Assembly: GCF_022829465.1 (NCBI RefSeq) | Contig: NZ_JAKSXZ010000139.1 | Span: 1 to 50,982 of the forward strand | Direction of reading: 5' to 3' | DNA length: 50,982 nucleotides | DNA from: Methylobacterium sp. J-067 | GTDB lineage: Bacteria > Pseudomonadota > Alphaproteobacteria > Rhizobiales > Beijerinckiaceae | Shown here: positions 24,056 through 32,863 of the stretch, piece by piece | Layout of the letters: the number at the start of each line of letters is the position of its first letter | Position numbering within the stretch: position 1 is the stretch's first letter | Position numbers and translations under genes: made by a program | Notes under the pieces: generated by a model | The model's input: only the letters and a program-made list of their open reading frames with translations | Database searches by the model: none | Told to the model about the DNA's origin: nothing

Positions 24056-24221
24056 GATGATGCAGGTCTGCCACAGGGTCGGGTGATCCCGAGAAAGGTC
24101 CGCATTCGAACGGTCGCGTTAACCGATTCGCAATTACCGGCTAGGCGTCCCGCTATGAGCCGCCTATCATCCATTGTGTCCGCCGGGCTGTCTCAGGCCG
24201 GCGCAATGGAAGTGTCGGACC

Positions 24222-24476
24222 ATGCAGACCATCTCGCAAAGCGCCCCCATCGAGGCCGATGTCGAGGAGAAGCGTGCCGCCCTGAGCTATGTCTCGGAGG
24301 CGTTCGCCGAAGGTTGCCTGGACGGACTCGATGGGGATTGCATGGCGCAGGCGGCCCTGTTCGCCGCGTTCCAGGAACTCGTCATGACCTACGGTGAGGA
24401 AGCCACCGCGCGCTACGCCGAAGGTTTCCCGGACCGCATCCGGGGCGGCGCCTTCACCACGACGCTCCAGCACTGA
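24222..24476 (+). CDS. Small hypothetical protein
   Basis: 84 residues, acidic and helical (EEKRAALSYVSEAFAEGCLDG), no signal or membrane segment. Ends YAEGFPDRIRGGAFTTTLQH. The ATG at 24222 has GGAAG at about 10 nt; an in-frame ATG 48 nt upstream reads through a sequence without a ribosome site. The 166-bp gap before it contains GCGTTAACCGATTCGCAATTACC, shown here only as an AT-richer promoter-like patch. A hairpin follows at 24484-24507. No family recognised. Confidence 0.65.
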   Translation: MQTISQSAPIEADVEEKRAALSYVSEAFAEGCLDGLDGDCMAQAALFAAFQELVMTYGEEATARYAEGFPDRIRGGAFTTTLQH

Positions 24477-24483
24477 TCGATTC

Positions 24484-24507
24484 CGGCCCGCCGGTTGAGG
24501 CGGGCCG
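24484..24507 (+). terminator. Terminator-like hairpin after the 84-residue gene
   Basis: CGGCCCGCC (24484-24492), loop GGTTGA, GGCGGGCCG (24499-24507); 9-bp perfect stem, then CTTTCCCCC. The T tract is short, so termination is likely but not certain. Confidence 0.5.
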
Positions 24508-24556
24508 CTTTCCCCCTTACCTCCCGGCTGTCATCCGCCGCGTGAGGACCACCCGA

Positions 24557-25411
24557 ATGCCCATCGCCCTGCTGCCGGACCGCGCCCTCGTCACCGTGAC
24601 CGGGCCGGATGCCACGAGCCTCCTCCAGGGCGTCCTGACCTGCAATGTCGAGACATTGGGCGAGGGCGAGGCGCGCCTCGGCGCCCTGCTGACCCCGCAG
24701 GGCAAGATCCTGTTCGATTTCCTGATCTCGCGCCTGCCGGACGGGTTCCGCCTCGACGTGGCGAGCGACAAGGCCGCCGACCTCGCCAAGCGTCTCGGCC
24801 TCTACAAGCTGCGCGCGCAGGTCGAGATCGCCGCCGATCCGACCGTGGCCGTGGCCGCCGCCTGGGCGGGGGCGACCACCGCCGCCGAGACCGCCACGGT
24901 CGCCGACAGCCGGCATCCCGATCTGGGCCAGAGGCTCTATGTGTCCGAGGGAGCGTTCTCGGCGGATGCGTCGGAGGACGATTACCACGCCCACCGGATC
25001 GGCCTCGCCGTGCCGGAGGGCGGGCGCGACTACGCCTATGGCGACGCCTTCCCGCACGAGGCGCTGATGGACCAGCTCGGCGGGGTCGATTTCCGAAAGG
25101 GCTGCTATGTCGGCCAGGAGGTCGTCTCGCGGATGCAGCACCGGGGCACGGCCCGCACCCGCCTCCTGGCGGCGGAGTTCGCCGAAGGTGCGCCCGCGCC
25201 GGGCTCCGAGATCCAGGCCGGGCAGAAGGTGCTGGGGCGGACGGGCAGCGTCGCCGGATCGCACGGCCTCGCCCTGGTGCGCCTCGACCGGCTGGGCGAC
25301 GCCCTCGCGGCCGGGGAGATCCTGCGGGCGGATGGAAAGCCCCTGGCCGTGGGGCGGCCCGGCTACGCGACCTTCGCCATGCCGGACGCGGGCGGCGAGG
25401 CGGCGGGTTGA
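24557..25411 (+). CDS. ygfZ: Folate-binding YgfZ-type protein
   Basis: 284 residues, GcvT-like fold. The YgfZ signature KGCYVGQE is at 181-188, with the conserved Cys183, followed by VVSRMQHRGTARTRLL. YgfZ helps assemble or repair some iron-sulfur enzymes using tetrahydrofolate. The N-terminal half carries LVTVTGPDATSLLQGVLT. The ATG at 24557 has GAGG 9 nt upstream; a GTG at 24542 is in frame but lies in the ribosome site. Stop overlaps the tag start by 4 nt. Confidence 0.88.
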   Translation: MPIALLPDRALVTVTGPDATSLLQGVLTCNVETLGEGEARLGALLTPQGKILFDFLISRLPDGFRLDVASDKAADLAKRLGLYKLRAQVEIAADPTVAVAAAWAGATTAAETATVADSRHPDLGQRLYVSEGAFSADASEDDYHAHRIGLAVPEGGRDYAYGDAFPHEALMDQLGGVDFRKGCYVGQEVVSRMQHRGTARTRLLAAEFAEGAPAPGSEIQAGQKVLGRTGSVAGSHGLALVRLDRLGDALAAGEILRADGKPLAVGRPGYATFAMPDAGGEAAG

Positions 25412-26034
25412 GCGTGGACGCGCCGCTGCCCGAGGGGCTGATCCTCCACCCTGACGGATGCCCCCGCTGCTGGTGGGCCGGGCAGGACCCGGTCTACGTC
25501 GCCTATCACGACACCGAATGGGGCGTGCCGGAATACGAATCCCGCGCCCTCTACGAGAAGCTGATCCTCGACGGGTTCCAGGCGGGCCTGTCGTGGATCA
25601 CCATCCTGAAGCGCCGCGAAGGATTCCGTGCGGCCTTCGACGGGTTCTCGCCGGAGATCATCGCCCGCTACACCGACGCGGACATCGCGCGGTTGATGGC
25701 GGACACGGGCATCATCCGCAACCGGGCCAAGATCGTCGGCACGATCGCGGGGGCGCGGGCGTGGCTGCGCATCGAGGAGAGCGGCCCCGGCTTCTCGCGC
25801 TTCCTTTGGGACTTTTGCGACGGGCGGCCGATCCAGGCCAACCCTCACAGCCGCGCCGACATCGCCACCGAGACGGAGGTGTCGCGGCGCATCGCCAAGG
25901 CCCTGAAGGCGGAAGGCTTCTCCTTCTGCGGGCCGACGATCATCCATGCCTTCATGCAGGCGGTGGGGATGGTGAACGACCACCTCACCGGGTGCCACCG
26001 CCACGCGGCCTGCGCCGCCCTCAGCGAGGCATGA
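25408..26034 (+). CDS. tag: DNA-3-methyladenine glycosylase I
   Basis: 208-residue base-excision repair enzyme that removes 3-methyladenine. Zinc ligands and fold marks: CPRCWWAG (Cys21), AYHDTEWGVPE (His34), QAGLSWITILKRREGFR, and the C-terminal NDHLTGCHRH. The start is uncertain: TTG at 25408 has GAGG 7 nt upstream and overlaps the ygfZ stop (TTGA); GTG at 25414 is also in frame but farther from GAGG. The next gene starts inside its stop (ATGA at 26031), so ygfZ, tag and the HD gene are coupled. Confidence 0.93.
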   Translation: MSVDAPLPEGLILHPDGCPRCWWAGQDPVYVAYHDTEWGVPEYESRALYEKLILDGFQAGLSWITILKRREGFRAAFDGFSPEIIARYTDADIARLMADTGIIRNRAKIVGTIAGARAWLRIEESGPGFSRFLWDFCDGRPIQANPHSRADIATETEVSRRIAKALKAEGFSFCGPTIIHAFMQAVGMVNDHLTGCHRHAACAALSEA

Positions 26035-26636
26035 GCGCGCCCCGGCCGAAGGAGCCGCCGAGGGCGTGGCAGCGGATGCTCTCCGGGCGGCGCCTCGACC
26101 TGCTCGATCCATCTCCCCTCGACGTCGAGATCGCGGACATCGCCCACGGGCTCGCCCGCGTCGCCCGCTGGAACGGGCAGACGGCGGGGCCGCACGTCTT
26201 CTCGGTGGCGCAGCACAGCCTGCTGGTGGAGGGGATCGGGCGCCATCTCGACCTGGCCTGCACCCCGGCGGACGGCCTGGAATTCCTGCTGCACGACGCG
26301 CCGGAATACGTGGTGGGGGACATCATCTCACCGCTCAAGGCGGCGATCGGCGATGCCTACCGGGGCGTGGAGAAGCGCCTGCTCGCGGCGGTGCGCCAGC
26401 GCTTCGGGATTCCGGCCCCCTCCCCCGCACTCACGCGGCGGGTGAAGCGGGCGGACCGGATCGCGGCCCATCTCGAGGCGGTGCGGCTCGCGGGCTTTTC
26501 CCCCGACGAAGCCGCCCGCTATTTCGGCCCCGCCCCAACCCTGCCAGAGGCTGTGCTCACCCTCGCCGACCCCTGGCCGACGGCGGACGCGCAAACCCGA
26601 TTCCTCACCCGCTTCGCGGTGCTGGCGGCGGGCTGA
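26031..26636 (+). CDS. HD-domain phosphohydrolase (YfbR-like)
   Basis: 201 residues. HD metal residues: His62 (VAQHSLLV), His88-Asp89 (LLHDAPEYVVGD) and a later Asp (KRADRIAAHLEA). YfbR-type enzymes dephosphorylate deoxynucleoside monophosphates, and the HDAPEYVVGDI stretch is typical of that group; the exact substrate is not proven. ATG 26031 overlaps the tag stop by 4 nt. The repeat at 26640-26684 follows the stop by 3 nt. Confidence 0.85.
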   Translation: MSAPRPKEPPRAWQRMLSGRRLDLLDPSPLDVEIADIAHGLARVARWNGQTAGPHVFSVAQHSLLVEGIGRHLDLACTPADGLEFLLHDAPEYVVGDIISPLKAAIGDAYRGVEKRLLAAVRQRFGIPAPSPALTRRVKRADRIAAHLEAVRLAGFSPDEAARYFGPAPTLPEAVLTLADPWPTADAQTRFLTRFAVLAAG

Positions 26637-26639
26637 CAG

Positions 26640-26684
26640 GGATCCCAAAGGGCGAGCCCTTTGGCGGGTGAAGGGCAGCGCCCT
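26640..26684 (+). repeat. Dispersed double-hairpin repeat, copy B
   Basis: Hairpin 1: CCAAAGGGC (26645-26653), GA, GCCCTTTGG (26656-26664). Hairpin 2: AGGGC (26672-26676), AGC, GCCCT (26680-26684). Lies between the convergent stops of the HD hydrolase and the exported coiled protein, like copy A between crcB and ppsR. Confidence 0.8.
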
Positions 26685-26685
26685 G

Positions 26686-27084
26686 CTACGGCGCCTTGCT
26701 GAGCTGCGACTTCGCCCGCTCGATCGCGGCCTCGCAGGCCTTGGTGTCACCCTTGGCCTCGGCGGCGCGGGCCTCGTCCAGGGCGACCTTCGCCTGCTGG
26801 GCGGCGTCGGCCCCCTTGCCGGCCTCGGCGGACTTCTCCGGCGGGGCCTGCGGCGCCTCGTTCGCCCGCGCGCCCTCCGTGCCGGTGACACCCTCGCCGC
26901 TCCGCTTGGCGGCAGTGCCCTGCCCGCTCGTGTTCGCGGAGATGGCGTTGCGCGTCTCGGCCGTCACCTTGCCCGACAGGGCATCGATCTGCTGGGCGCA
27001 GGGAGAGGCCTGAACGGATGGAGTGAAGGTAACTAGACCACCGGCCGCGATGAGCACGGCAAGGGCGGAGGCGGAACGCAGCAT
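26686..27084 (-). CDS. Small exported Ala-rich protein
   Basis: 132 residues with a Sec signal (about 1-26, ALAVLIAAGGLVTFTPSVQA) and a mature Ala/Glu/Lys-rich, probably coiled region (AAQQAKVALDEARAAEAKGDT). Cys at about 29 (SPCAQQIDALSG) and 114 (TKACEAAIERAKSQL) could pair. It looks like the alphaproteobacterial exported proteins with a C-terminal CEAAIERAK segment, function unknown. ATG at 27084. Divergent from nothing directly; the molybdoenzyme stop is at 27161. Confidence 0.7.
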   Translation of the reverse strand: MLRSASALAVLIAAGGLVTFTPSVQASPCAQQIDALSGKVTAETRNAISANTSGQGTAAKRSGEGVTGTEGARANEAPQAPPEKSAEAGKGADAAQQAKVALDEARAAEAKGDTKACEAAIERAKSQLSKAP

Positions 27085-27160
27085 CGTGAATCTGTCCTCG
27101 GTCGCTGATCCGGTGCGGAGAGCGCTGGCTTGCGCCCAACGCACCGGATCGCGGCCGGGT

Positions 27161-29518
27161 TCAGGCGCCGGCGGCCTGATCGCGGATCGGCAATTGCCGG
27201 ACGCGGCGGCCGGTGGCGGCGAAGACCGCGTTGGCGATGGCGGGCGCCACGGGCGGGACGCCCGGCTCGCCGACGCCGCCGAGCGGCCCGTCGTACTTGC
27301 CCGTCGGCACGAGGTGGACGCGAACGACCTTCGGGGCGGCGTCGATCCGGATGATCTCGTAGCCGTCGAAGTTGTTCTGCTGGGCACGGCCCTGCTTGAA
27401 GGTGATCTCGGAGGTGAGGGCGAGCCCCATCCCCATGACCACCGCGCCCTCCATCTGTGAGCGGATACGCTCCGGGTTCACCTGCGGGCCGCAATCGACG
27501 GCGATGTCGATGGCCTGCACCTTCACCTGGCCCTTCTCATCGACCTCCACCTCGGCCGCGACCGCCGTGTAGGTGACGAAGCTGTAGTGCCCGGCGATGC
27601 CCAAGCCCCGGCCCTTCGGCATCTGGCGACCCCAGCCGGCGCCCTTGGCGGCGGCCTCGATCACCCCGCGCAGGCGGCCCGTGTCGATCGGATAGCGGGA
27701 CGGGTCCTCGCCGTAGTTCCACACGTCGCCGATGGCAGTCGGGTCGATCGTCTTCGGCGGGCCGATGAGATCGAGCAGATAGTCCTTCGGATCCCGCCCC
27801 GCCGCATGCGCCAGCTCCGAGACGAAGGACTGGATCGCGAAGGCGTGGGGGATGTTCGAGACCGAGCGGAACCAGCCGATCCGCACATGGGCGGCCGCCT
27901 CCGGGTTCTCCATCCGCATGTTCGGGATCGAGAACGGCGTGTTGACGAGGCCCATGCCGAGCTCGAAGGGCAGCTCGTGCTTCGGGTCCGGCGCGAAGAT
28001 CGAGCCGATGGTCGGCGCGCAGGAGCGGTGGAGCCACGCCACCGGCATGCCCTTCTCGTCCAGCCCCGCCTCGATCCGCTCGGCCGAGATGGTGTGGTAG
28101 AAGCCGTGGTGGATGTCGTCGTCGCGGGTCCAGGCCAGCTTGACCGGGGCGCCGCCGACCTCGCGGCTGCAGAGCGCCGCCTCGACCACGTAATCGGGCT
28201 TCGACTTGCGCCCGAACCCGCCGCCGAGCAGCGTCACGTTCACCGTGACCTTGTCGTCAGGCAGGTTGAGCGCCTTCATCAGCCGGTCGTTGGCCGCCTG
28301 CGGACCCTGGGTCGAGGCCCAGGCCTCGCAGACGCCGTCCTTCACCCGCGCGATGGCGGCCGGGGGCTCCATCGGCGCCTGGACGAGGTGGGGCACGAAG
28401 TACTCGGCGACCACCTTCGTCTTGGCCTTGGCCATGGCGGCGTCGACGTCACCCTGCGTGCGCACGACCTTGCCGGGCTTGCGCGCAGCCTCCTCCAGCT
28501 CCTTGCGGAACACGTCGGTGTCGTAGGTGGCGTTCGGGCCGTCGTCCCAGGTGATCTTCAGGGCCTCGCGGGCCTTGAGGGCCGCCCAGGTGTTCTTGGC
28601 CACCACCGCGACGCCGCCGAGCGGCATGAACTCGGAGGGGATCGGGGCGCCGTCGATCTTGAAGATCTTCACGACCCCGGCGACCTTCTTGGCATCGGAA
28701 TCGTCGAAGGACTTCACCGTGCCGCCATAGACCGGCGGACGGGCGATGGTGGCGTAGAGCATCCCGTCGAGCTTGGTGTCGGCGCCGTAGACCGCCTTGC
28801 CCGTGGTGATGTCGAAGTTGTCGATCAGCCCGATCTTGCCGGTGCCGATGTAGCGGAAGTCCTTGGGGTCCTTCAGCGTGACGGTCGCCGGCACGGGCAG
28901 CTTGCCCGCCGCCTCGGCCACGTCGCCGTAGCCCAGGGTCTTGCCGGACTTGGCGTGGGTGAGCGTGTGGTTCTTGGCCGTGACCTCGGAGGCCGGCACG
29001 CCCCATTGCTTGGCGGCGGCCTCGACCAGCATCGCGCGCATCGCCGCGCCGGCGTGGCGGAAGTGCTGGAAGAAGTGGCGCAGCGAACGCGAGCCGTCCG
29101 TGTCCTGGTTGCCGAAGCGCTGCTCGTCACCCCAGGCCTGGACCACCTTCACCTTCGGCCAATCGGCCTCCAGCTCGTCCGCGACGGTGAGCGCCACGGA
29201 GGTACGCACGCCCTGGCCCATCTCGGAGCGGTGGTTCGTCACCGTCACGGTGCCGTCCGGGGCGATCGCGATGAAGACCTTCGGGTCGTCGCGCCAGCCA
29301 TGCGGCATGCCGTCGGCGCCGTACTTGTGCTCCTTCTGCTCCTTGGTCTGGGTCTCGTCGGCCTGGGCCGGGGAGCGCAGCGACAGGGCGAGCACCAGCG
29401 CGCCCGCGCCGCCGAGGATGCCCCGGCGGCTGACATTGGCGAGCACCGGACGGGTCGCAGGCTGGGTCGCGGATTCTTGGGAAGCCTGTTCGGCCATCAG
29501 CTTGAGTTCGTGGATCAC
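27161..29518 (-). CDS. Molybdopterin-containing oxidoreductase, large subunit (isoquinoline 1-oxidoreductase IorB type)
   Basis: 785-residue exported subunit of the xanthine dehydrogenase family. Twin-arginine signal SRRGILGGAGALVLALSL (residues 30-47) exports it folded. Cofactor regions include GGGFGRKSKPDYVVEA, HIRIGWFRSVSNIPHAFA-type binding, and the catalytic Glu at about 751 in GVGEPG. Members oxidise N-heterocycles or aldehydes and usually pass electrons to a c-type cytochrome, none of which is seen here. Start: GTG at 29518 has GGGAGAG about 6 nt upstream and overlaps the small-subunit stop by 4 nt (GTGA); ATG at 29497 is a weaker alternative. Confidence 0.88.
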   Translation of the reverse strand: MIHELKLMAEQASQESATQPATRPVLANVSRRGILGGAGALVLALSLRSPAQADETQTKEQKEHKYGADGMPHGWRDDPKVFIAIAPDGTVTVTNHRSEMGQGVRTSVALTVADELEADWPKVKVVQAWGDEQRFGNQDTDGSRSLRHFFQHFRHAGAAMRAMLVEAAAKQWGVPASEVTAKNHTLTHAKSGKTLGYGDVAEAAGKLPVPATVTLKDPKDFRYIGTGKIGLIDNFDITTGKAVYGADTKLDGMLYATIARPPVYGGTVKSFDDSDAKKVAGVVKIFKIDGAPIPSEFMPLGGVAVVAKNTWAALKAREALKITWDDGPNATYDTDVFRKELEEAARKPGKVVRTQGDVDAAMAKAKTKVVAEYFVPHLVQAPMEPPAAIARVKDGVCEAWASTQGPQAANDRLMKALNLPDDKVTVNVTLLGGGFGRKSKPDYVVEAALCSREVGGAPVKLAWTRDDDIHHGFYHTISAERIEAGLDEKGMPVAWLHRSCAPTIGSIFAPDPKHELPFELGMGLVNTPFSIPNMRMENPEAAAHVRIGWFRSVSNIPHAFAIQSFVSELAHAAGRDPKDYLLDLIGPPKTIDPTAIGDVWNYGEDPSRYPIDTGRLRGVIEAAAKGAGWGRQMPKGRGLGIAGHYSFVTYTAVAAEVEVDEKGQVKVQAIDIAVDCGPQVNPERIRSQMEGAVVMGMGLALTSEITFKQGRAQQNNFDGYEIIRIDAAPKVVRVHLVPTGKYDGPLGGVGEPGVPPVAPAIANAVFAATGRRVRQLPIRDQAAGA

Positions 29519-29991
29519 AGGCGCTCTCCCTTCGGGGCGGCAGTCTGGCCCGCGGCCTGATGGATGGCGGCGCGGATGCGCGGATAGGTGCCGCAGCGGC
29601 AGAGGTTGCCGCTCATGGCGTCGTCGATCTGCGCGTCGGTGGGCTTGGGCGTGTCCTTCAGCAGGGACGCGGCCTGCATGATCTGGCCGCCCTGGCAGTA
29701 GCCGCACTGGGCGACGTTCTGGTCGCGCCACGCCACCTGGACCGAGTGGTTGCCATCCGGCGACAGGCCCTCGATCGTGACGACCTCCTTGCCCTCGGCC
29801 TCCGAGACCGGGGTGACGCAGGAGCGCACGGCGGTGCCGCCAAGGTGGATGGTGCAGGCGCCGCAGAGCGCCGCGCCGCAGCCGAACTTCGAACCGGTGA
29901 GCCCGACCTCGTCGCGCAGGTACCAAAGGAGCGGCATATCGGGGTCGCCGTCGAAGCTGCGGGCAGCCCCGTTCACGGTGAGCTTGATCAT
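29515..29991 (-). CDS. (2Fe-2S) small subunit of molybdopterin oxidoreductase (IorA type)
   Basis: 158 residues carrying two [2Fe-2S] clusters. Plant-type cluster: Cys38, Cys43, Cys46 and Cys58 (FGCGAALCGACTIHL, RSCVTP). Second cluster: Cys96, Cys99, Cys131, Cys133 (CGYCQGGQ, LCRCGTYPRIR). It moves electrons between the molybdenum site of the large subunit and the outside acceptor. ATG 29991 has GAGG 7-8 nt upstream. No own signal peptide; export would be by riding on the Tat signal of the large subunit. Overlaps that gene by 4 nt. Confidence 0.92.
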   Translation of the reverse strand: MIKLTVNGAARSFDGDPDMPLLWYLRDEVGLTGSKFGCGAALCGACTIHLGGTAVRSCVTPVSEAEGKEVVTIEGLSPDGNHSVQVAWRDQNVAQCGYCQGGQIMQAASLLKDTPKPTDAQIDDAMSGNLCRCGTYPRIRAAIHQAAGQTAAPKGERL

Positions 29992-30184
29992 GAGAAGTCC
30001 TCGCGTGTCGACCGCACCCGGAGCGGTCCAAGGGAGGGCGGCCTGAGGCACACCGTCCGAAAGGCGGAATGCAGCGAATGCACTCAATTGGAATGGGTGT
30101 AAGGAGGCGGCGGTTCACTCGCAATCCGAACCGTCCGTGCATGTGCGCTGGCACACGTAAGCGGAGCTGTGAGATTCGGTGCGC

Positions 30185-30589
30185 CTAGGGGACCGTGTCG
30201 AGGTCGGTCCTGCGGAACTCGTCCGCCGTGGCGAGGATCGGCACGCCGAACGAACGCGCGGCGGCATAGTGCAGGCAATCGCCGAGATTGAGCCCATGGC
30301 GGCCCGCGCGGAAACGATGAGCGGCGGAGAGGGCCAGGGCCGTCGTCTCCTCGGCCGGCGGCAGGTCGCGGATGTCGATCCGGCGGGCGGCAAGGAATTC
30401 CAGGACGATCGGCTGAGCGGCCTCAACCGTCACATTGAACTTATCGGGTCGGGCGAGCGCCAGCACCGCTTCCAGCACCGCCACGGGTGAGGTCATGCAT
30501 CGGCTGGCAGATGCAAGTGCCGCCGCGATCCGCCCGGCCTCCGGCTCGTCCGCAAGGAGGGCGACGATCGCAGAGGCGTCGACGAACAT
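30185..30589 (-). CDS. vapC: VapC-type PIN-domain toxin (module 2)
   Basis: 134 residues. PIN acidic residues: Asp4 (FVDASAIVALL), Glu40 (AVLEAVLAL), Asp104 (NLGDCLHYA) and Asp123 (ATADEFRRTD). ATG at 30589 shares its A with the antitoxin TGA (TGATG). Differs from module 1 over most of its length, so the modules arose separately. The 193-bp gap downstream, before the molybdoenzyme, contains that gene's promoter and no other gene. Confidence 0.92.
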   Translation of the reverse strand: MFVDASAIVALLADEPEAGRIAAALASASRCMTSPVAVLEAVLALARPDKFNVTVEAAQPIVLEFLAARRIDIRDLPPAEETTALALSAAHRFRAGRHGLNLGDCLHYAAARSFGVPILATADEFRRTDLDTVP

Positions 30590-30834
30590 CAGCGGCCTTC
30601 CCACATCTCGTCGTAGACTTCGGCGGGAAGTGGCTGGCGGGCCGTCTCGCTGAGCCGGATCCCATGCTGCGCACGCAGCCGGGCGGCGGTCTCCTGCGGC
30701 GTTTCCTGACTTTGCCGGCGCTCGATCGCCTCGCGCATGGCGATGACGATCGCCTCTGTGATGCCCACCCGGGCCATCGCGGCGAAGCGGCGCGTGAGGG
30801 CATCGGCCTCGGCGTTGTTGACGTTGATCGGCAT
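30589..30834 (-). CDS. vapB: VapB-type antitoxin (module 2)
   Basis: 81 residues from the ATG at 30834, which has GAGGAAG about 7 nt upstream; an in-frame start at 30852 would leave that ribosome site inside the gene. N-terminus PINVNNAEADALTRRFAAMARVG fits Rv0623/PSK-type antitoxins, followed by TEAIVIAMREAIERR and a C-terminal PLPAEVYDEMWEGR tail for toxin binding. Lies about 60 nt after the kup stop on the same strand. Confidence 0.82.
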   Translation of the reverse strand: MPINVNNAEADALTRRFAAMARVGITEAIVIAMREAIERRQSQETPQETAARLRAQHGIRLSETARQPLPAEVYDEMWEGR

Positions 30835-30855
30835 GCGGACTTCCTCGATCAAGGA

Positions 30856-30883
30856 TGTAGATAATCCGCTGCAACGGTCTACA
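30856..30883. promoter_or_regulatory. Possible operator of vapBC module 2
   Basis: Inverted half-sites TGTAGA (30856-30861) and TCTACA (30878-30883), 22 bp apart centre to centre, the same spacing as the twin palindromes of module 1. They lie 22-49 nt upstream of the vapB start. Confidence 0.4.
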
Positions 30884-30895
30884 CCAGCGCCTTCC

Positions 30896-32863
30896 CTACA
30901 CCGTGACCTGCGTCCCCACCTCGACCACCCGTCCGGTGGGGATCTGGAAGAAGTCCGTCGCGTCGTTGGCGTTCTTGGCGAGCGTGATGAAGATGCGGTC
31001 CTGCCACAGCGGCATGCCCGAATGGGCGGCCGGGCGGATCGAGCGGCGGGACAGGAAGAACGACGTCGCCATGATGTCGAACTTGAAGCCCTGGCGGCGC
31101 AGCAGCGTCAGCGTCTTCGGGATGTTCGGCGTCTCCATGTAGCCGAACTTCATCACCACCCGGTAGAAATGCGGGCCCACGGGGTCGATGCGCACCTTGT
31201 CCGCCTCGTTCGAGCGCGGCGTGTCCACCGTCTCGACGGTGAGCACCACGTTCTTCTCGTGCAGCACCTTGTTGTGCTTCAGGTTGTGCAGGAGGGCCGC
31301 CGGGGCGATCTCGGGGTCGCTCGTCAGGAACACGGCGGTGCCGCGCACGTGGTGAGGCGGGCTCTTCTCCAGCATCGCCACGAGCTCGGTGAGCGGCACG
31401 TCGGTCTTGCGGGTCTTGTTGAACAGAATCGTCACGCCCCGCACCCAGGTCCACATCAGGATGACGAGGGCCCCGGCGAGCAGCAGGGGCACGTAGCCGC
31501 CCTCGACCACCTTGATGAGGTTCGAGAGCAGGAACAGGAACTCCACCACGATGAAGGGCAGCATCGCCGCCGCCGCCGCGATGGGCGACCACCCCCACAT
31601 CCGCCACATCACGAGGTAGGTCATGGAGGCGGTGAGCAGCATCGTGCCCGTCACGGCGATGCCGTAGGCCGAGGCCAGCGACGAGGAGGTCTTGAACAGG
31701 ATCGCCAGCAGCACGACGCCGACCATCAGCAGCGTGTTGATCTGCGGCAGGTAGATCTGCCCCGCATGCGATTCGGAGGTGTGGCGGATCTCCAGGCGCG
31801 GCAGCAGGCCGAGCTGGATCGCCTGCCGCGACAGCGAGAACGCGCCGGTGATCACCGCCTGGCTCGCCACCACCGTGGCCAGGGTAGCGAGGATCACCAT
31901 GGGGAGCAGGCCCCAGGCCGGCAGCATCTGGAAGAACGGATCGGAGGTGTCGGGCTTCTCCAGCACCAGGGCGGCCTGGCCGAGGTAATTGAGGGCGAGC
32001 GAGGGGAAGACGAGACCGATCCAGGCGATCTGGATCGGCCTGCGCCCGAAATGGCCGAGATCGGCGAACAGCGCCTCCGCCCCGGTCACGGCGAGGAACA
32101 CGGCGCCGAGCGCCACCAGCGCCCCGGTGCCGTGGCCGAGGAGATAGTTCACTGCGTGCCAGGGGTTGGCGGCCCGGAACACCTCCGGGTGCAGGGTGAT
32201 GTGCGGCAGCGCCGCCGCCGCCATGGCCAGGAACCAGACGACGGTCATCGGCCCGAAGAAGGACGCGACCTTGGCCGTACCCCGGTTCTGCACGAGGAAC
32301 AGGGCCAGGATGATCGCCACCGTGATCGGCAGGACGTAATCGTCGAAGGCGGGCGTGACGAGCTTCAGCCCCTCCACCGCCGAGAGGACGGAGATGGCCG
32401 GCGTGATCACGGCGTCGCCGTAGAACAGCGCCGCGCCCATCAGCCCGAGCATGAACACCACCCGGGAGCCGCCGAGTGCCTTGCGGGCCAAAGCCATGAG
32501 CGAAAGGATGCCACCCTCGCCGTTGTTGTCCATGCGCAGCAGGATCGCGACGTATTTCACGGTCACGATCAGGAACAACGCCCAGAGAATCAGCGAGACG
32601 GTGCCCAGCACCTCCTCCGGCAGCAGGATGCTGTCGGCCCGGGCGGGGGCCAGGGCCTCGCGGAAGGCATAGAGCGGGCTCGTGCCGATGTCGCCGTAGA
32701 CGACGCCGATCGAGCCGACGAGCAGCGTCCAGAACCCGGCATGGCCGTGGCGGGTCTCGGCCCGTTCGGGAGCATCCAGGGCACCGGACGGCGCGGGACC
32801 GTCCGTGTCCGTGGGCGCTGCGTCAGGCTGGGCGGAAGCGCCCGATACGACGGTCTGGCTCAT
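30896..32863 (-). CDS. kup: Low-affinity potassium transporter Kup
   Basis: 655-residue H+/K+ symporter of the KUP family. About 12 membrane helices followed by a cytoplasmic C-terminal domain (after about residue 480). Core motif GSIGVVYGDIGTSPLYAFREA (residues about 50-70, here given in part: GVVYGDIGTSPLYAF) and the GGILSLMALARKALGG loop are typical, as is VFMLGLMGAALFYGDAVITPAISVLSAVEG. ATG at 32863. Alphaproteobacterial genomes often carry several kup copies. The next gene on this strand, ispG, is upstream at 33094. Confidence 0.95.
   Translation of the reverse strand: MSQTVVSGASAQPDAAPTDTDGPAPSGALDAPERAETRHGHAGFWTLLVGSIGVVYGDIGTSPLYAFREALAPARADSILLPEEVLGTVSLILWALFLIVTVKYVAILLRMDNNGEGGILSLMALARKALGGSRVVFMLGLMGAALFYGDAVITPAISVLSAVEGLKLVTPAFDDYVLPITVAIILALFLVQNRGTAKVASFFGPMTVVWFLAMAAAALPHITLHPEVFRAANPWHAVNYLLGHGTGALVALGAVFLAVTGAEALFADLGHFGRRPIQIAWIGLVFPSLALNYLGQAALVLEKPDTSDPFFQMLPAWGLLPMVILATLATVVASQAVITGAFSLSRQAIQLGLLPRLEIRHTSESHAGQIYLPQINTLLMVGVVLLAILFKTSSSLASAYGIAVTGTMLLTASMTYLVMWRMWGWSPIAAAAAMLPFIVVEFLFLLSNLIKVVEGGYVPLLLAGALVILMWTWVRGVTILFNKTRKTDVPLTELVAMLEKSPPHHVRGTAVFLTSDPEIAPAALLHNLKHNKVLHEKNVVLTVETVDTPRSNEADKVRIDPVGPHFYRVVMKFGYMETPNIPKTLTLLRRQGFKFDIMATSFFLSRRSIRPAAHSGMPLWQDRIFITLAKNANDATDFFQIPTGRVVEVGTQVTV

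Noticed and set aside
27587..29560. 657-codon open frame antisense to the molybdoenzyme large subunit
   Set aside because: Its sequence is His/Arg/Gly-biased with no domain, while the opposite strand encodes a complete enzyme.
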